Source of the DNA: Spirochaetota bacterium
Lineage (GTDB): Bacteria; Spirochaetota; Spirochaetia; DSM-27196; PWMO01
Assembly (NCBI GenBank): GCA_009908735.1
Contig: JAAAOR010000010.1
Span: forward strand, 1-12,746
DNA: 12,746 bases
Direction of reading: 5' to 3'
Made by a program: the position numbers and the translations under genes. The notes under the pieces are model-generated. The model was not told where the DNA came from. It ran no database searches and worked only from the letters and a program-made list of their open reading frames with translations. The stretch's first letter is position 1. Each line of letters starts with the position of its first letter. Shown piece by piece: positions 1-9,815 of the stretch.

Positions 1-1027
1 AGAGAATCTCGTTGGTTGAAGACTCAATGCTTCCGATGGCCTCGACCGACTCATGCATTTTCTCGTAACCGGACTGGGCCATATCGAGAAGGGCCGTTGC
101 GAGCTCTTTGCGGTGATTAGCCAGGCTCACGAGGTTGTTGATGGAGGAGTTCATCTGCTCAACCGCGGCCACGGCGTCGGAAACCGAGGAGGCCTGATTG
201 GAAACCGAGCCGGCGAGAGAGGAGATCGATGCCGAGATCTGGTTGACGGCAGATGCGGACTGCTGAATCTCCTCGTCGAGTGTCTCGATTCGCGTCTTGA
301 CGCTGAGCACGGAGGCGGAGACCCGCTCGAGATGCCCGGCCGACTCCTGGGCGCTCGCGTTGAGCCGTTTACCGCTTTCCATCGTCTCGCGTGTTGCCTG
401 TTTGGTGGCATCGACGACAACGCGTATACGCTCCACGAACCCGTTGAACGCTTCGGCAATCCGGCCGATCTCGTCGTTGGACCGAGAATCGAGGCGCGTG
501 GTGAGGTCTCCCTCGCTTCCGGATATGGCCTCCAGATTAGTCAGTAGTGCCCTCAGAGGCCGCACCAGGCTGACCGCCAGAAAAGCGTATGTCACGACGA
601 CCATCGCCCCCACGATAATCACAAGGAGGCCGATGATGCGCAGGATGTAGGCTCGAACCCCCGGTGTGATGGAGGAGACATCGAGTTGCACGCGCACACC
701 CCGCTCGGTGTAGGTCATGACATCTTCCTCGATCTCTTGCTGCACACCTTCGGTCCGCGGGACAGCCTCGATATCCAGGAGCTCGAGCTCCGAGAGACGT
801 GAACGAAGGTCCTCCACGTAGGTCGGGTCGTCGAGGCGTTCGCGATCCACCGCCCGCACGATGACCTGCCCTTCGAAGCGGTAGTGATCTACGAGCCGGT
901 CGCGCTCCCCGAAGGCGGAGAATGCCAGGATGACCGCCTCCACGAACAGAAGTGAAGCGACGAGGATCGAAATGATTTTCACACTGAGCCGCTTGTGCAC
1001 CCTACCTGTCGACTGCTTTTGCGCCAT
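1..1027 (-). CDS. Methyl-accepting chemotaxis protein, C-terminus cut by window edge
   Basis: Membrane chemoreceptor that would pass ligand signals to CheA/CheW. The 342 visible residues start at an ATG at 1027 preceded by a GGGG-rich ribosome-binding site (AGGGG about 6 nt upstream). TM1 is about residues 16-38, then a small periplasmic region (about 39-127), then TM2 about 128-152. A HAMP domain follows (about 150-204) with the usual V-RPL entry and the DEIGRIAEAFN motif. After it comes a long Ser/Ala/Gln-rich helical coiled coil (about 205-342) resembling MCP adaptation helices. The conserved hairpin tip that contacts CheA/CheW is not in the window. The ligand domain, at under 90 residues, is too small for a dCACHE fold, and I do not recognise it. 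The gene lies 42 bp after valS on the same strand, with only a weak promoter candidate in the gap, so cotranscription with valS is possible. The family call is firm; the ligand is unknown. Confidence 0.93.
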   Translation of the reverse strand, partial: MAQKQSTGRVHKRLSVKIISILVASLLFVEAVILAFSAFGERDRLVDHYRFEGQVIVRAVDRERLDDPTYVEDLRSRLSELELLDIEAVPRTEGVQQEIEEDVMTYTERGVRVQLDVSSITPGVRAYILRIIGLLVIIVGAMVVVTYAFLAVSLVRPLRALLTNLEAISGSEGDLTTRLDSRSNDEIGRIAEAFNGFVERIRVVVDATKQATRETMESGKRLNASAQESAGHLERVSASVLSVKTRIETLDEEIQQSASAVNQISASISSLAGSVSNQASSVSDAVAAVEQMNSSINNLVSLANHRKELATALLDMAQSGYEKMHESVEAIGSIESSTNEIL

Positions 1028-1069
1028 GACCACCCCTGCCCCCTGTATTCATTTGTCGGTTGCGGAGTG

Positions 1070-3739
<2,670 letters not shown>

Positions 3740-3784
3740 GAACGCTCCTTGTGCCTCGCTGCCGCCGTGTCGATGGTGGCCGTC

Positions 3785-3813
3785 ATGATACCCATTTTGC
3801 CGTGAGTCTTCAA
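3785..3813 (-). promoter_or_regulatory. Predicted sigma70-type promoter of valS
   Basis: On the minus strand, a -35 TTGAAG (3808-3813) and a -10 TATCAT (3785-3790) are separated by exactly 17 bp. They match the TTGACA and TATAAT consensus at 4/6 and 5/6 positions. The start of transcription would be near 3778, giving a leader of about 39 nt that carries the AAGGAG ribosome-binding site. That leader is too short for a T-box, so no tRNA-sensing control is visible. The position in the divergent valS/topA gap supports the call. Confidence 0.65.
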
Positions 3814-3842
3814 CGTTGCACCATGCGTGGCGATTTGCTCTA

Positions 3843-3872
3843 TTGACCATTTGCCGATATTTTGCAGTATAT
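3843..3872 (+). promoter_or_regulatory. Possible topA promoter giving a very short or absent leader
   Basis: TTGACC at 3843-3848 matches the -35 consensus at 4/6 positions. The sequence at the right distance (CAGTATAT, 3865-3872) is only a poor -10, with 16-18 bp spacing depending on register. If used, transcription would begin within a few bases of the topA ATG at 3881. No Shine-Dalgarno sequence is visible before that ATG, which fits a leaderless or near-leaderless message. The -10 is weak, so this is tentative. Confidence 0.35.
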
Positions 3873-3876
3873 CGGC
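3853..3876. promoter_or_regulatory. Perfect inverted repeat upstream of topA (operator or leader hairpin)
   Basis: GCCGATAT, 8 bp of spacer, then ATATCGGC: a perfect 8-bp dyad covering the predicted -10 of topA and ending 4 bp before its ATG. The 8-8-8 geometry and two-fold symmetry fit a dimeric repressor operator. It could instead fold as RNA if transcription starts further upstream. The identity of any binding protein is unknown. Confidence 0.55.
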
Positions 3877-3880
3877 CCAT

Positions 3881-6541
3881 ATGTCGGAACGCGTACTCGT
3901 TATCGTTGAATCACCGACCAAAGCGCGGACCATCAAGCGCTTCCTCCCCTCCAACTATCACGTCGAGGCCAGTGTCGGCCATGTGCGCGACCTCCCGCAG
4001 AGCGCCTCCGACGTGCCCAAGAACCTGAAGCAGGAAGACTGGGCCCGCCTCGGCATCGATGTCGAGAACGACTTTGCCCCTCTCTACATTCTGCCCAAGG
4101 GTAAGAACAAGGTCATCCGCGAGCTCAAGTCTAAGCTCAAGAACTCTGACGCCGTGGTGCTCGCCACTGACGAGGACCGTGAGGGAGAGAGCATCTCCTG
4201 GCATCTCGTCGAGATTCTCAAACCCAAGGTGCCCGTCCGGCGGATGGTATTTCACGAGATCACAAAGAATGCGATTCATGAGGCTCTGGAGAACTACCGG
4301 GACGTCGACATGAGCCTGGTGAAAGCGCAGGAGACACGCCGCATCCTCGACCGCCTCTACGGATTCACGCTCTCTCCGCTTATCTGGAAGAAGATCGCCT
4401 ACGGCCTCTCCGCCGGTCGCGTGCAGTCTCCCGGCCTGAGGCTCCTCGTCGAGCGGGAGCGGGAGCGAATACGCTTTCGCAAGTCCGTGTACTGGGACCT
4501 AAAAGCCGGCCTGAGCTCCCCGTCGGATTCAGCGGGGGCCGTCTTCGAGGCAAAGCTACAGAGCATCGAGGGCAAGCGGATCGCCGGCAGCAAGGACTTC
4601 GACGCCGGCACCGGCGAGCTTGCAAAAAAGAACGTGCGGGTGCTCAGCAAGGAGGAGGCCGAGGAGCTGAGCGAACGTCTCGGCAACGCCACATGGACTG
4701 TCCGGGAGATCACCGAGAAGGAGACCACCGCCCGCCCGGCGCCACCCTTCATCACGTCCTCGCTCCAGCAGGAGGCAAACCGAAAGCTCGGACTCTCCGC
4801 CCGCGACTCAATGCGCATTGCCCAGCGCCTCTACGAAGAGGGGCTCATCACCTACATGCGAACCGATTCGCCCCATCTCTCCGGCGAGGCGATCGGCGGG
4901 GCGCGGCGCACGGTGGAGGAGCGTTACGGCGCAGACTACCTTTTTGAGAAACCCCGGCAGTTTTCCTCGAAGGCGCGCGCACAGGAGGCCCACGAAGCAA
5001 TCCGCCCCGCCGGCGCCGCCTTCAAGGCACCGGAGCAGACCGGCCTGACCGGCAAGGACCGTGCCCTCTACGACATGATCTGGAAACGCACGCTCGCCAC
5101 GCAGATGGCCGACGCGAAGAAGCTGCAGGTATCCGCCCGCATAGAGGCGGGAGAGTGCGAGTTCACCGCAAGCGGTACACGCATTCTCTTCCCCGGTTTT
5201 CTGCGGGTCTACGTCGAGGGCAAGGACGACCCCGATGCCGCGCTCGACGACAAGGAAGTGCTCCTCCCCGACCTTACCGAGGGGCAAACCCTCGAGCTCA
5301 ATAATCTCGAGGCCCTCTACCACGAAACCAAACCGCCCGCACGCTTCACCGAGGCCTCCCTGGTGCAACGGCTCGAGCGCGAGGGCATCGGCCGGCCGAG
5401 CACCTACGCATCCATCATCTCTACGCTCTACGAACGGGGATATGTGCGGAGGCAGGGAACGGCCCTGGTTCCGACATTCACCGGGTTTGCCGTAACCCAG
5501 CTCCTCGAGCGACACTTTCACTATCTCATCGAGTACGGGTTCACGTCCGAAATGGAGAACGCCCTCGACGAGATCGCCTACGGCGAACGCAACTCACTGG
5601 AGTATCTGCGTGAGTTCTACCTCGGCGAGGATGGGCTCAAGGAGCAGGTAGATCACCGCGAGGGTGCCATTGACCCGAGTGAATCTCGCACAGTTGCCCT
5701 CCCCCAGCTCCCCGAAGATACAGAGATTCGCGTCGGCCGCTACGGCCCCTACCTCGTCCATCAGAACGACGACGAAGAGGCCGTACACGCCTCCATACCG
5801 GAGGAAGTCGCGCCCGCGGACCTCGATCAGCAGGAGATCGAGGAGCTCATCGAGCTCAGTAAGCGTGGCCCTGAGCCCATCGGTACGGACCCCGAAACCG
5901 GGCTCGACGTATACTGCCTCGTCGGCCGCTACGGGCCGTACGTGCAGCTCGGCGAAAAGACCGAGGACGGGGAAAAGCCGAAACGGGCGAGCCTGCCGAA
6001 GGGAATGAAGCCGCGAGACGTGGATCTCGACACCGCGCTGCAGCTCCTGAGCCTGCCCCGCACCCTCGGTGTCCACCCGGAGACGGGGAAGGAGGTCGTG
6101 GCGAACAACGGACGCTTCGGGCCCTTCGTCGTCCACGACGGAGACTATCGCTCGCTGAAGAAGGACGACGATGTGTACACCGTCGATCTCTCACGCGCAC
6201 TCGAGCTGCTGAAAGAGGAGAAGAAGGGGCGCGGCGGGGTGAAGGTGCTCCGTGACCTCGGGAAACACCCGGAGACGAACAAAAAGCTCGCCGTCTACGA
6301 CGGAAAGTACGGTCCCTACATCAAGCACGGCACCAAGAACATCAGCCTCCCCGACGACAGAAAGGACAAGGATGCCATTGAGAAAATGACGCTCGAGGAC
6401 GCCCTGGCCCTCGTGGAGGCTTCACCAAAGGCCGGCGGAAAGTCGAAGAGTGGTGGGTCGGGCTCGGGCGGAAAGTCGAAGAGTCGCTCCGGCTCGAAGT
6501 CGAAAAACTCGAAGTCGAAAAACTCCCAGTCGAAGAAGTAG
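3881..6541 (+). CDS. topA: DNA topoisomerase I (type IA)
   Basis: Relaxes negatively supercoiled DNA by single-strand cleavage and passage. The 886 residues begin MSERVLVIVESPTK, the normal TopA start. An in-frame start 18 codons upstream would run through the promoter dyad and was rejected. The TOPRIM domain (about 1-125) has catalytic Glu10 and the acidic cluster DEDREGE at 97-103. The catalytic tyrosine is Tyr325 in ITYMRTDS. The EGIGRPSTYA motif is at 501-510. There are no C-terminal CxxC zinc fingers. Instead there are four TOPRIM C-terminal repeats, marked by GRYGPYL (619), GRYGPYV (682), GRFGPFV (744) and GKYGPYI (808). A low-complexity Lys/Ser/Gly tail follows from about 850 to the end. 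Lys-rich tails on type IA enzymes are known to aid DNA binding and processivity. No ribosome-binding site is visible. This is the only plus-strand gene here, divergent from valS and convergent with msrA. Confidence 0.97.
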   Translation: MSERVLVIVESPTKARTIKRFLPSNYHVEASVGHVRDLPQSASDVPKNLKQEDWARLGIDVENDFAPLYILPKGKNKVIRELKSKLKNSDAVVLATDEDREGESISWHLVEILKPKVPVRRMVFHEITKNAIHEALENYRDVDMSLVKAQETRRILDRLYGFTLSPLIWKKIAYGLSAGRVQSPGLRLLVERERERIRFRKSVYWDLKAGLSSPSDSAGAVFEAKLQSIEGKRIAGSKDFDAGTGELAKKNVRVLSKEEAEELSERLGNATWTVREITEKETTARPAPPFITSSLQQEANRKLGLSARDSMRIAQRLYEEGLITYMRTDSPHLSGEAIGGARRTVEERYGADYLFEKPRQFSSKARAQEAHEAIRPAGAAFKAPEQTGLTGKDRALYDMIWKRTLATQMADAKKLQVSARIEAGECEFTASGTRILFPGFLRVYVEGKDDPDAALDDKEVLLPDLTEGQTLELNNLEALYHETKPPARFTEASLVQRLEREGIGRPSTYASIISTLYERGYVRRQGTALVPTFTGFAVTQLLERHFHYLIEYGFTSEMENALDEIAYGERNSLEYLREFYLGEDGLKEQVDHREGAIDPSESRTVALPQLPEDTEIRVGRYGPYLVHQNDDEEAVHASIPEEVAPADLDQQEIEELIELSKRGPEPIGTDPETGLDVYCLVGRYGPYVQLGEKTEDGEKPKRASLPKGMKPRDVDLDTALQLLSLPRTLGVHPETGKEVVANNGRFGPFVVHDGDYRSLKKDDDVYTVDLSRALELLKEEKKGRGGVKVLRDLGKHPETNKKLAVYDGKYGPYIKHGTKNISLPDDRKDKDAIEKMTLEDALALVEASPKAGGKSKSGGSGSGGKSKSRSGSKSKNSKSKNSQSKK
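6434..6540 (+). repeat. Low-complexity repeats encoding the basic tail of TopA
   Basis: The 3' end of topA contains an 18-bp direct repeat, GGCGGAAAGTCGAAGAGT, at 6434-6451 and 6467-6484. A perfect 15-bp tandem pair, GAAGTCGAAAAACTC, is at 6496-6510 and 6511-6525. They encode Lys/Ser runs (GGKSKS, KSKN). Repeats like this change length by slippage, so tail length may vary between strains. Confidence 0.85.
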
Positions 6542-6568
6542 TCTGGAAGCGGGAGTGCCCCCGGCAGG

Positions 6569-6609
6569 GCCGCCGAGCGCCCCCGGCACCACCGGGGAGG
6601 ATCGGCGGC
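6569..6609. terminator. Hairpin between convergent topA and msrA, likely bidirectional terminator
   Basis: Outer arms GCCGCCGA (6569-6576) and TCGGCGGC (6602-6609) pair over 8 bp. Inner arms CCCCGG (6581-6586) and CCGGGG (6592-6597) pair over 6 bp around a 5-nt loop. A 4x4 internal loop lies between the two stems. The structure starts 27 bp after the topA stop and ends 8 bp after the msrA stop. No T-run follows on either strand, so it is not a textbook intrinsic terminator; it may pause polymerase or protect 3' ends. Confidence 0.6.
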
Positions 6610-6617
6610 TGCAGCCC

Positions 6618-7118
6618 TCAGGCGCGGAGGTCTTCAGGCACGGCCGGCGCGTTGGAGAACCCGTGCTTTTCGAAGTAGCGCTGGTGATAGTCTTCGGCCG
6701 GATAGAAGGTTTCGGCAGGCTCGATCTGAGTCTGGACGGCGCCGCTCACCCGGCGAGGTCCCGTTCCGGCTTCTATCTCGTCCACCGCACGCTTGGCCGC
6801 TGCACGCTGCTCATCGGTAGTGTAGAAGATTGCAGAACGATACTGCTCGCCTATATCCGGCCCCTGCCGGTTCTTCTGCGATGGATCGTGGATCGTAAAG
6901 AAGAGCCGTACCAGATCCTCATAGCTCACCTTCCCCGAATCATAGGTGACTTCGACGGTCTCGGCGTGGCCGGTGGTGCCGCTGCACACCTGGTCGTAGC
7001 TCGGGTTCGTGGTGTGGCCGCCGGCATAGCCGGAGCGAACCGACGATACGCCCTTTACATTTCGGAAGGCGTCTTCCACGCCCCAGAAGCAACCTGCTGC
7101 GAAATATGCGGTATCCAT
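6618..7118 (-). CDS. msrA: Peptide-methionine (S)-S-oxide reductase
   Basis: Reduces the S-epimer of methionine sulfoxide in oxidised proteins and free methionine, a cytoplasmic repair role. The 166 residues start at the ATG at 7118, with a GAGGGAG ribosome-binding site about 7 nt upstream. Catalytic Cys10 sits in the MsrA signature GCFWGVE. GYAGG (30-34), YDQVCSGTTGHAE (41-53), FFTIHDPS (73-80) and the downstream YRSAIFY (93-99) are all family motifs. The only other cysteine is Cys45, and the C-terminus, rich in resolving cysteines in many relatives, has none. A 1-Cys mechanism or use of Cys45 is therefore likely. There is no fused MsrB domain. The gene lies 79 bp downstream of the cNMP regulator on the same strand; I see no convincing promoter of its own, so readthrough from the regulator is plausible. 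Confidence 0.96.
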   Translation of the reverse strand: MDTAYFAAGCFWGVEDAFRNVKGVSSVRSGYAGGHTTNPSYDQVCSGTTGHAETVEVTYDSGKVSYEDLVRLFFTIHDPSQKNRQGPDIGEQYRSAIFYTTDEQRAAAKRAVDEIEAGTGPRRVSGAVQTQIEPAETFYPAEDYHQRYFEKHGFSNAPAVPEDLRA

Positions 7119-7161
7119 GCGTCTCCCTCTGTGATGCTGTAGTGTTCCGTTGCCGGGCATT

Positions 7162-7184
7162 CGCACCGTCGCCGGACGGTTGCG
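7162..7184. other. Hairpin in the regulator-msrA gap
   Basis: CGCACCGTC (7162-7170) and GACGGTTGCG (7175-7184) pair around a GCCG loop, with one bulged base. On the minus strand it begins 14 nt after the regulator's stop codon and ends about 44 nt before the msrA start. There is no T-run after it, so it is a weak terminator or attenuator candidate, or a 3'-end stabiliser. Confidence 0.35.
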
Positions 7185-7197
7185 CCCGGGCCGTGCT

Positions 7198-8430
7198 TTA
7201 GCTGATGCGTTTCTGCTGTTTCCGCGCGCGCTCGATCTTTTCCATCTTACGGTAGTACTTGGCCTGCTTGTCGATCTCTTCAAGATCGGTCACGTGGATG
7301 CGGTTATCCATGGCTTTCAGCTTGGTGTTCCGTAAGAGCTCGCGCATGGCCTGGTTGCCCTCCTCCATGGGGAGACCGACCATGTTGATGAGCTCGCGCG
7401 TGCCGAAATCAAAAGTGTACGCCTCGCCCGAGTGGATGGGCACGCGGTTCTTCTCGAGTTGTATAAGCAGCGCGTCGTAGAGCCGGCCTACCTTATCACT
7501 CAACAGAGTGTTCGCGAGCTGCTTGTAAATGAACCAGATGCGCTCGGCGAGCAGCGTCGTGAGCCGTGCAATGATCTGTGGTTGGGTCTGCACCATGCGC
7601 TCGAAGTTTTCCTTGTTCACCGCGAGCAGCACCGACTCCTCGAAGGCAATGGCGCTGGCTGAGCGCGGTTTGTTCTCGATGAGGGACATCTCGCCGAAGA
7701 TATCGCCGGCTTTCAACACCGCCAGCAGAACCTCGTTGTCGTTGACGATTTTGGTGATCTTCACGCTACCTTTCTGGATGATGTAGAGCTCGCGCCCCGG
7801 CATGGTCTCGGCAAAGATCATGGTGTCCTTGGGGTATTCGCGGGTGAAGACCTCGGTGTCCCCGTCAAGGTGCACCGCCTTCGAGTACGGAGTGATCTTC
7901 ATCATCCGCTCGCGCGCGGTTTGCACGTTCTTCCCCTGCGGTACGTGTTTCACGTACTGGTAGTAGGCGTAGTAGGCCTGGTTGTACTGGTTTTGCCGTG
8001 CGTAGTACTCGCCCACGTAAAAGAGATGACTGGGATCGGGCTCGGCTGTTTCCTTGAACGTGAGCTGGGCGAGCTTCTCGTCGAGGTAGCGCATCCGCCG
8101 CGAGAAGGCCTCGATGATCTTCATTGCGACCGGGGCGTTTCGCTCGATCAGCAGGGTATAGTTATCACGGTTTACGGAAATGAGGGTCACATCGCTCAGC
8201 GCTTGCGCCGTCTCGATGTGGCTGTGCCCGGACATGGTGGACACAACGCCGAAGAAGTCTCCCGGGGCGAGAACGTTTCCGCCCTCCTCCTCGACGATTT
8301 CAACCTCTTTGCTGATGCGCACCTTACCCGAGCGGATTATGAAGAACTGGTCAGCCTTTTGCTTGCCTTCAACAATAATGTATGCACCCTTGTTGAAGTT
8401 GACCATCGAAAGCTGTAGAGGGTTGCCCAT
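7198..8430 (-). CDS. Tandem cyclic-nucleotide-binding domain protein with Crp-type HTH
   Basis: Probable transcription factor, 410 residues, about twice the size of a standard Crp/Fnr protein. cNMP-type beta-roll 1 spans about 12-110, an aromatic TPR-like linker about 135-165, and beta-roll 2 about 190-305. A Crp-like HTH follows at about 340-385 (TRELINMVGLP...RELL) and a basic tail KIERARKQQKR closes the protein. Roll 2 has a canonical phosphate-binding cassette, FGEMSL with Arg256 and Glu247. Roll 1 has FGVVST, with Val62 and His71 in place of those residues, so it probably does not bind cNMP. The ATG at 8430 is preceded by GCAGG placed very close, a poor ribosome-binding site; Met9 is a less supported alternative. 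The gene has a strong predicted promoter and a dyad at its transcription start, suggesting autoregulation. Specific targets and ligand are unknown. Confidence 0.88.
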   Translation of the reverse strand: MGNPLQLSMVNFNKGAYIIVEGKQKADQFFIIRSGKVRISKEVEIVEEEGGNVLAPGDFFGVVSTMSGHSHIETAQALSDVTLISVNRDNYTLLIERNAPVAMKIIEAFSRRMRYLDEKLAQLTFKETAEPDPSHLFYVGEYYARQNQYNQAYYAYYQYVKHVPQGKNVQTARERMMKITPYSKAVHLDGDTEVFTREYPKDTMIFAETMPGRELYIIQKGSVKITKIVNDNEVLLAVLKAGDIFGEMSLIENKPRSASAIAFEESVLLAVNKENFERMVQTQPQIIARLTTLLAERIWFIYKQLANTLLSDKVGRLYDALLIQLEKNRVPIHSGEAYTFDFGTRELINMVGLPMEEGNQAMRELLRNTKLKAMDNRIHVTDLEEIDKQAKYYRKMEKIERARKQQKRIS

Positions 8431-8447
8431 CCTGCGTTCCGCCAGAG

Positions 8448-8462
8448 TGACTCTTTGAGTCA
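8448..8462. promoter_or_regulatory. Palindromic operator candidate at the regulator's transcription start
   Basis: TGACTC-TTT-GAGTCA is a perfect 6-bp inverted repeat with a 3-bp centre. It abuts the -10 box of the predicted promoter and covers the expected +1, a classic repressor position. It does not match the Crp (TGTGA-N6-TCACA) or Fnr half-site. The simplest inference is autorepression by the tandem cNMP protein whose gene starts 18 bp away. It could also form a small leader hairpin. Confidence 0.5.
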
Positions 8463-8491
8463 GTATACGAGCACGTTCAGAGCTTTGTCAA
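8462..8491 (-). promoter_or_regulatory. Predicted sigma70-type promoter of the cNMP regulator
   Basis: On the minus strand, -35 TTGACA (8486-8491, 6/6 consensus) and -10 TATACT (8462-8467, 5/6) are separated by 18 bp. Transcription would start near 8455, giving a leader of about 25 nt. The -35 box contains the TGA stop codon of glyA (8488-8490), so the promoter is tucked against the end of the upstream gene. Confidence 0.75.
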
Positions 8492-9801
8492 TGCGACACA
8501 GTCTGAGCGAGGACTTTGGGATAGAGGGAAAAACGACCCGAAAGCCGCTTCACATCCTCCCCAACCTGTTCCACCACTGTCTCATCCCCCTTCGCGGCAA
8601 GCACTCGAACAATGAGGGAAGCCACGGTTTCCATGTCTCCCTCACGCATCCCGCGCGTGGTCAGCGCGGGCGTGCCCAGCCGAATTCCCGAAGTTACCAA
8701 CGGACTTCTAGTATCGAACGGAATGGCGTTCTTGTTGACCGTGATATTTGCACGATCCAACGCCTGCTCGGCCTCTTTTCCGGTAATATCGAAAGGGGTC
8801 ACGTCGACGAGCATGAGATGATTGTCGGTCCCGCCTGAGATGATGCGTGCTCCCTCAGACTCGAGGGCAGCGGCAAGCGCGCGCGCGTTCGATATGATCT
8901 GCTTCTGATACTCGCGGAACCCTTCGGACTGCGCCTCCCGGAACGCAACACCTTTTGCAGCAATGATATGCATGAGCGGCCCGCCCTGGATTCCGGGCAT
9001 CACGTTGGAGTCGATGATCTCGCTCCAGCGCTTTACGCGGCCCGACTTAGCCGCTTTCATGCCGATGTTGTTCTCGGTGTCGTTGCCGATGAGGATCAGC
9101 CCACCCCGCGGACCGCGGAGGGTTTTGTGGGTTGTGGTCGTGACGAAGTGGGCGTGCGAGACCGGGGAGGGATGCTCACCGGTCGCAACGAGGCCGGCGA
9201 TATGAGCCATATCCACCAGGAAGAGCGCCCCCACCTCGTCTGCAATGGCACGGAAGCGCTCGAAATCGATCACACGGGGGTAGGCGGACGCACCGGCAAT
9301 GATCAGCGCCGGTTGACTCTCGCGTGCCACGCGCGCGACCTCGTCATAGTTTATCGTCTCGGTTTCACGGTCAACGCCGTAACTTGCTATGTTGTATAGT
9401 TTTCCGGAGAAGTTTACGGGTGCACCATGAGTGAGGTGCCCACCGTGCGAAAGATCCATTCCCAGAATGGTGTCGCCCGGCTTCAGTACGGAGAAGTATA
9501 CCGCCATGTTTGCGGAGCTCCCCGAATGTGGCTGGACGTTGGCATGATCGGCACCGAAGACCTCCTGCGCCCGATTGCGAGCCAGGTTCTCGGCCATGTC
9601 GATGTATTCACAGCCGCCATAGTACCGTTTCCCCGGATATCCCTCGGCGTATTTATTGGTGAGAACCGTCCCGGCGGTTTCGAGAACCGCCTGGCTTGCG
9701 AAATTTTCGGAGGCGATCAGCTCGAGTTTTTCGTGCTGACGCTTCTCCTCGAGCTGTACAATGTCATACATCTCGGGATCGGTCTGCTGCAGATACTTCA
9801 A
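8488..9801 (-). CDS. glyA: Serine hydroxymethyltransferase
   Basis: PLP enzyme that interconverts serine plus tetrahydrofolate with glycine plus methylene-tetrahydrofolate, the main source of one-carbon units. It is 437 residues long, a little over the usual 410-420. The N-terminal [12 protein letters not shown] motif is at 26-36, [13 protein letters not shown] at 51-63, and DMAHIAGL at 197-204. The PLP-binding Lys226 lies in [15 protein letters not shown]. An insert of roughly 20 residues after Gly239 (about 240-265) precedes PGIQGGP. I chose the TTG at 9801 because GGGAGGAG ends 6 nt upstream and the product then reads [10 protein letters not shown]. The GTG at 9819 would place that ribosome-binding site inside the coding region. 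The gene has its own predicted promoter and is followed by the cNMP regulator's promoter, so it appears separately transcribed. Confidence 0.97.
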   Translation of the reverse strand: MKYLQQTDPEMYDIVQLEEKRQHEKLELIASENFASQAVLETAGTVLTNKYAEGYPGKRYYGGCEYIDMAENLARNRAQEVFGADHANVQPHSGSSANMAVYFSVLKPGDTILGMDLSHGGHLTHGAPVNFSGKLYNIASYGVDRETETINYDEVARVARESQPALIIAGASAYPRVIDFERFRAIADEVGALFLVDMAHIAGLVATGEHPSPVSHAHFVTTTTHKTLRGPRGGLILIGNDTENNIGMKAAKSGRVKRWSEIIDSNVMPGIQGGPLMHIIAAKGVAFREAQSEGFREYQKQIISNARALAAALESEGARIISGGTDNHLMLVDVTPFDITGKEAEQALDRANITVNKNAIPFDTRSPLVTSGIRLGTPALTTRGMREGDMETVASLIVRVLAAKGDETVVEQVGEDVKRLSGRFSLYPKVLAQTVSH

Positions 9802-9807
9802 AGACGA

Positions 9808-9815
9808 CTCCTCCC
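9808..9815 (-). promoter_or_regulatory. Ribosome-binding site that decides the glyA TTG start
   Basis: GGGAGGAG on the minus strand, 6 nt before the TTG at 9801. It is the strongest Shine-Dalgarno sequence in the window. It rules out the in-frame GTG at 9819, which would sit upstream of it. Confidence 0.8.

Noticed and set aside
3740..3778. T-box or other riboswitch in the valS leader
   Set aside because: The predicted leader is about 39 nt, far too short for a T-box, and has no specifier-loop structure.
3740..3880. In-frame N-terminal extensions of valS (47 codons) and topA (18 codons) into the divergent gap
   Set aside because: Family starts, the valS ribosome-binding site and the promoter elements place the real starts at 3739 and 3881. 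The extensions overlap each other.
7119..7150. GGAAC motif upstream of msrA as an ECF-sigma -35 box
   Set aside because: No convincing ECF -10 lies at the right distance, and the candidate would run into the ribosome-binding site.
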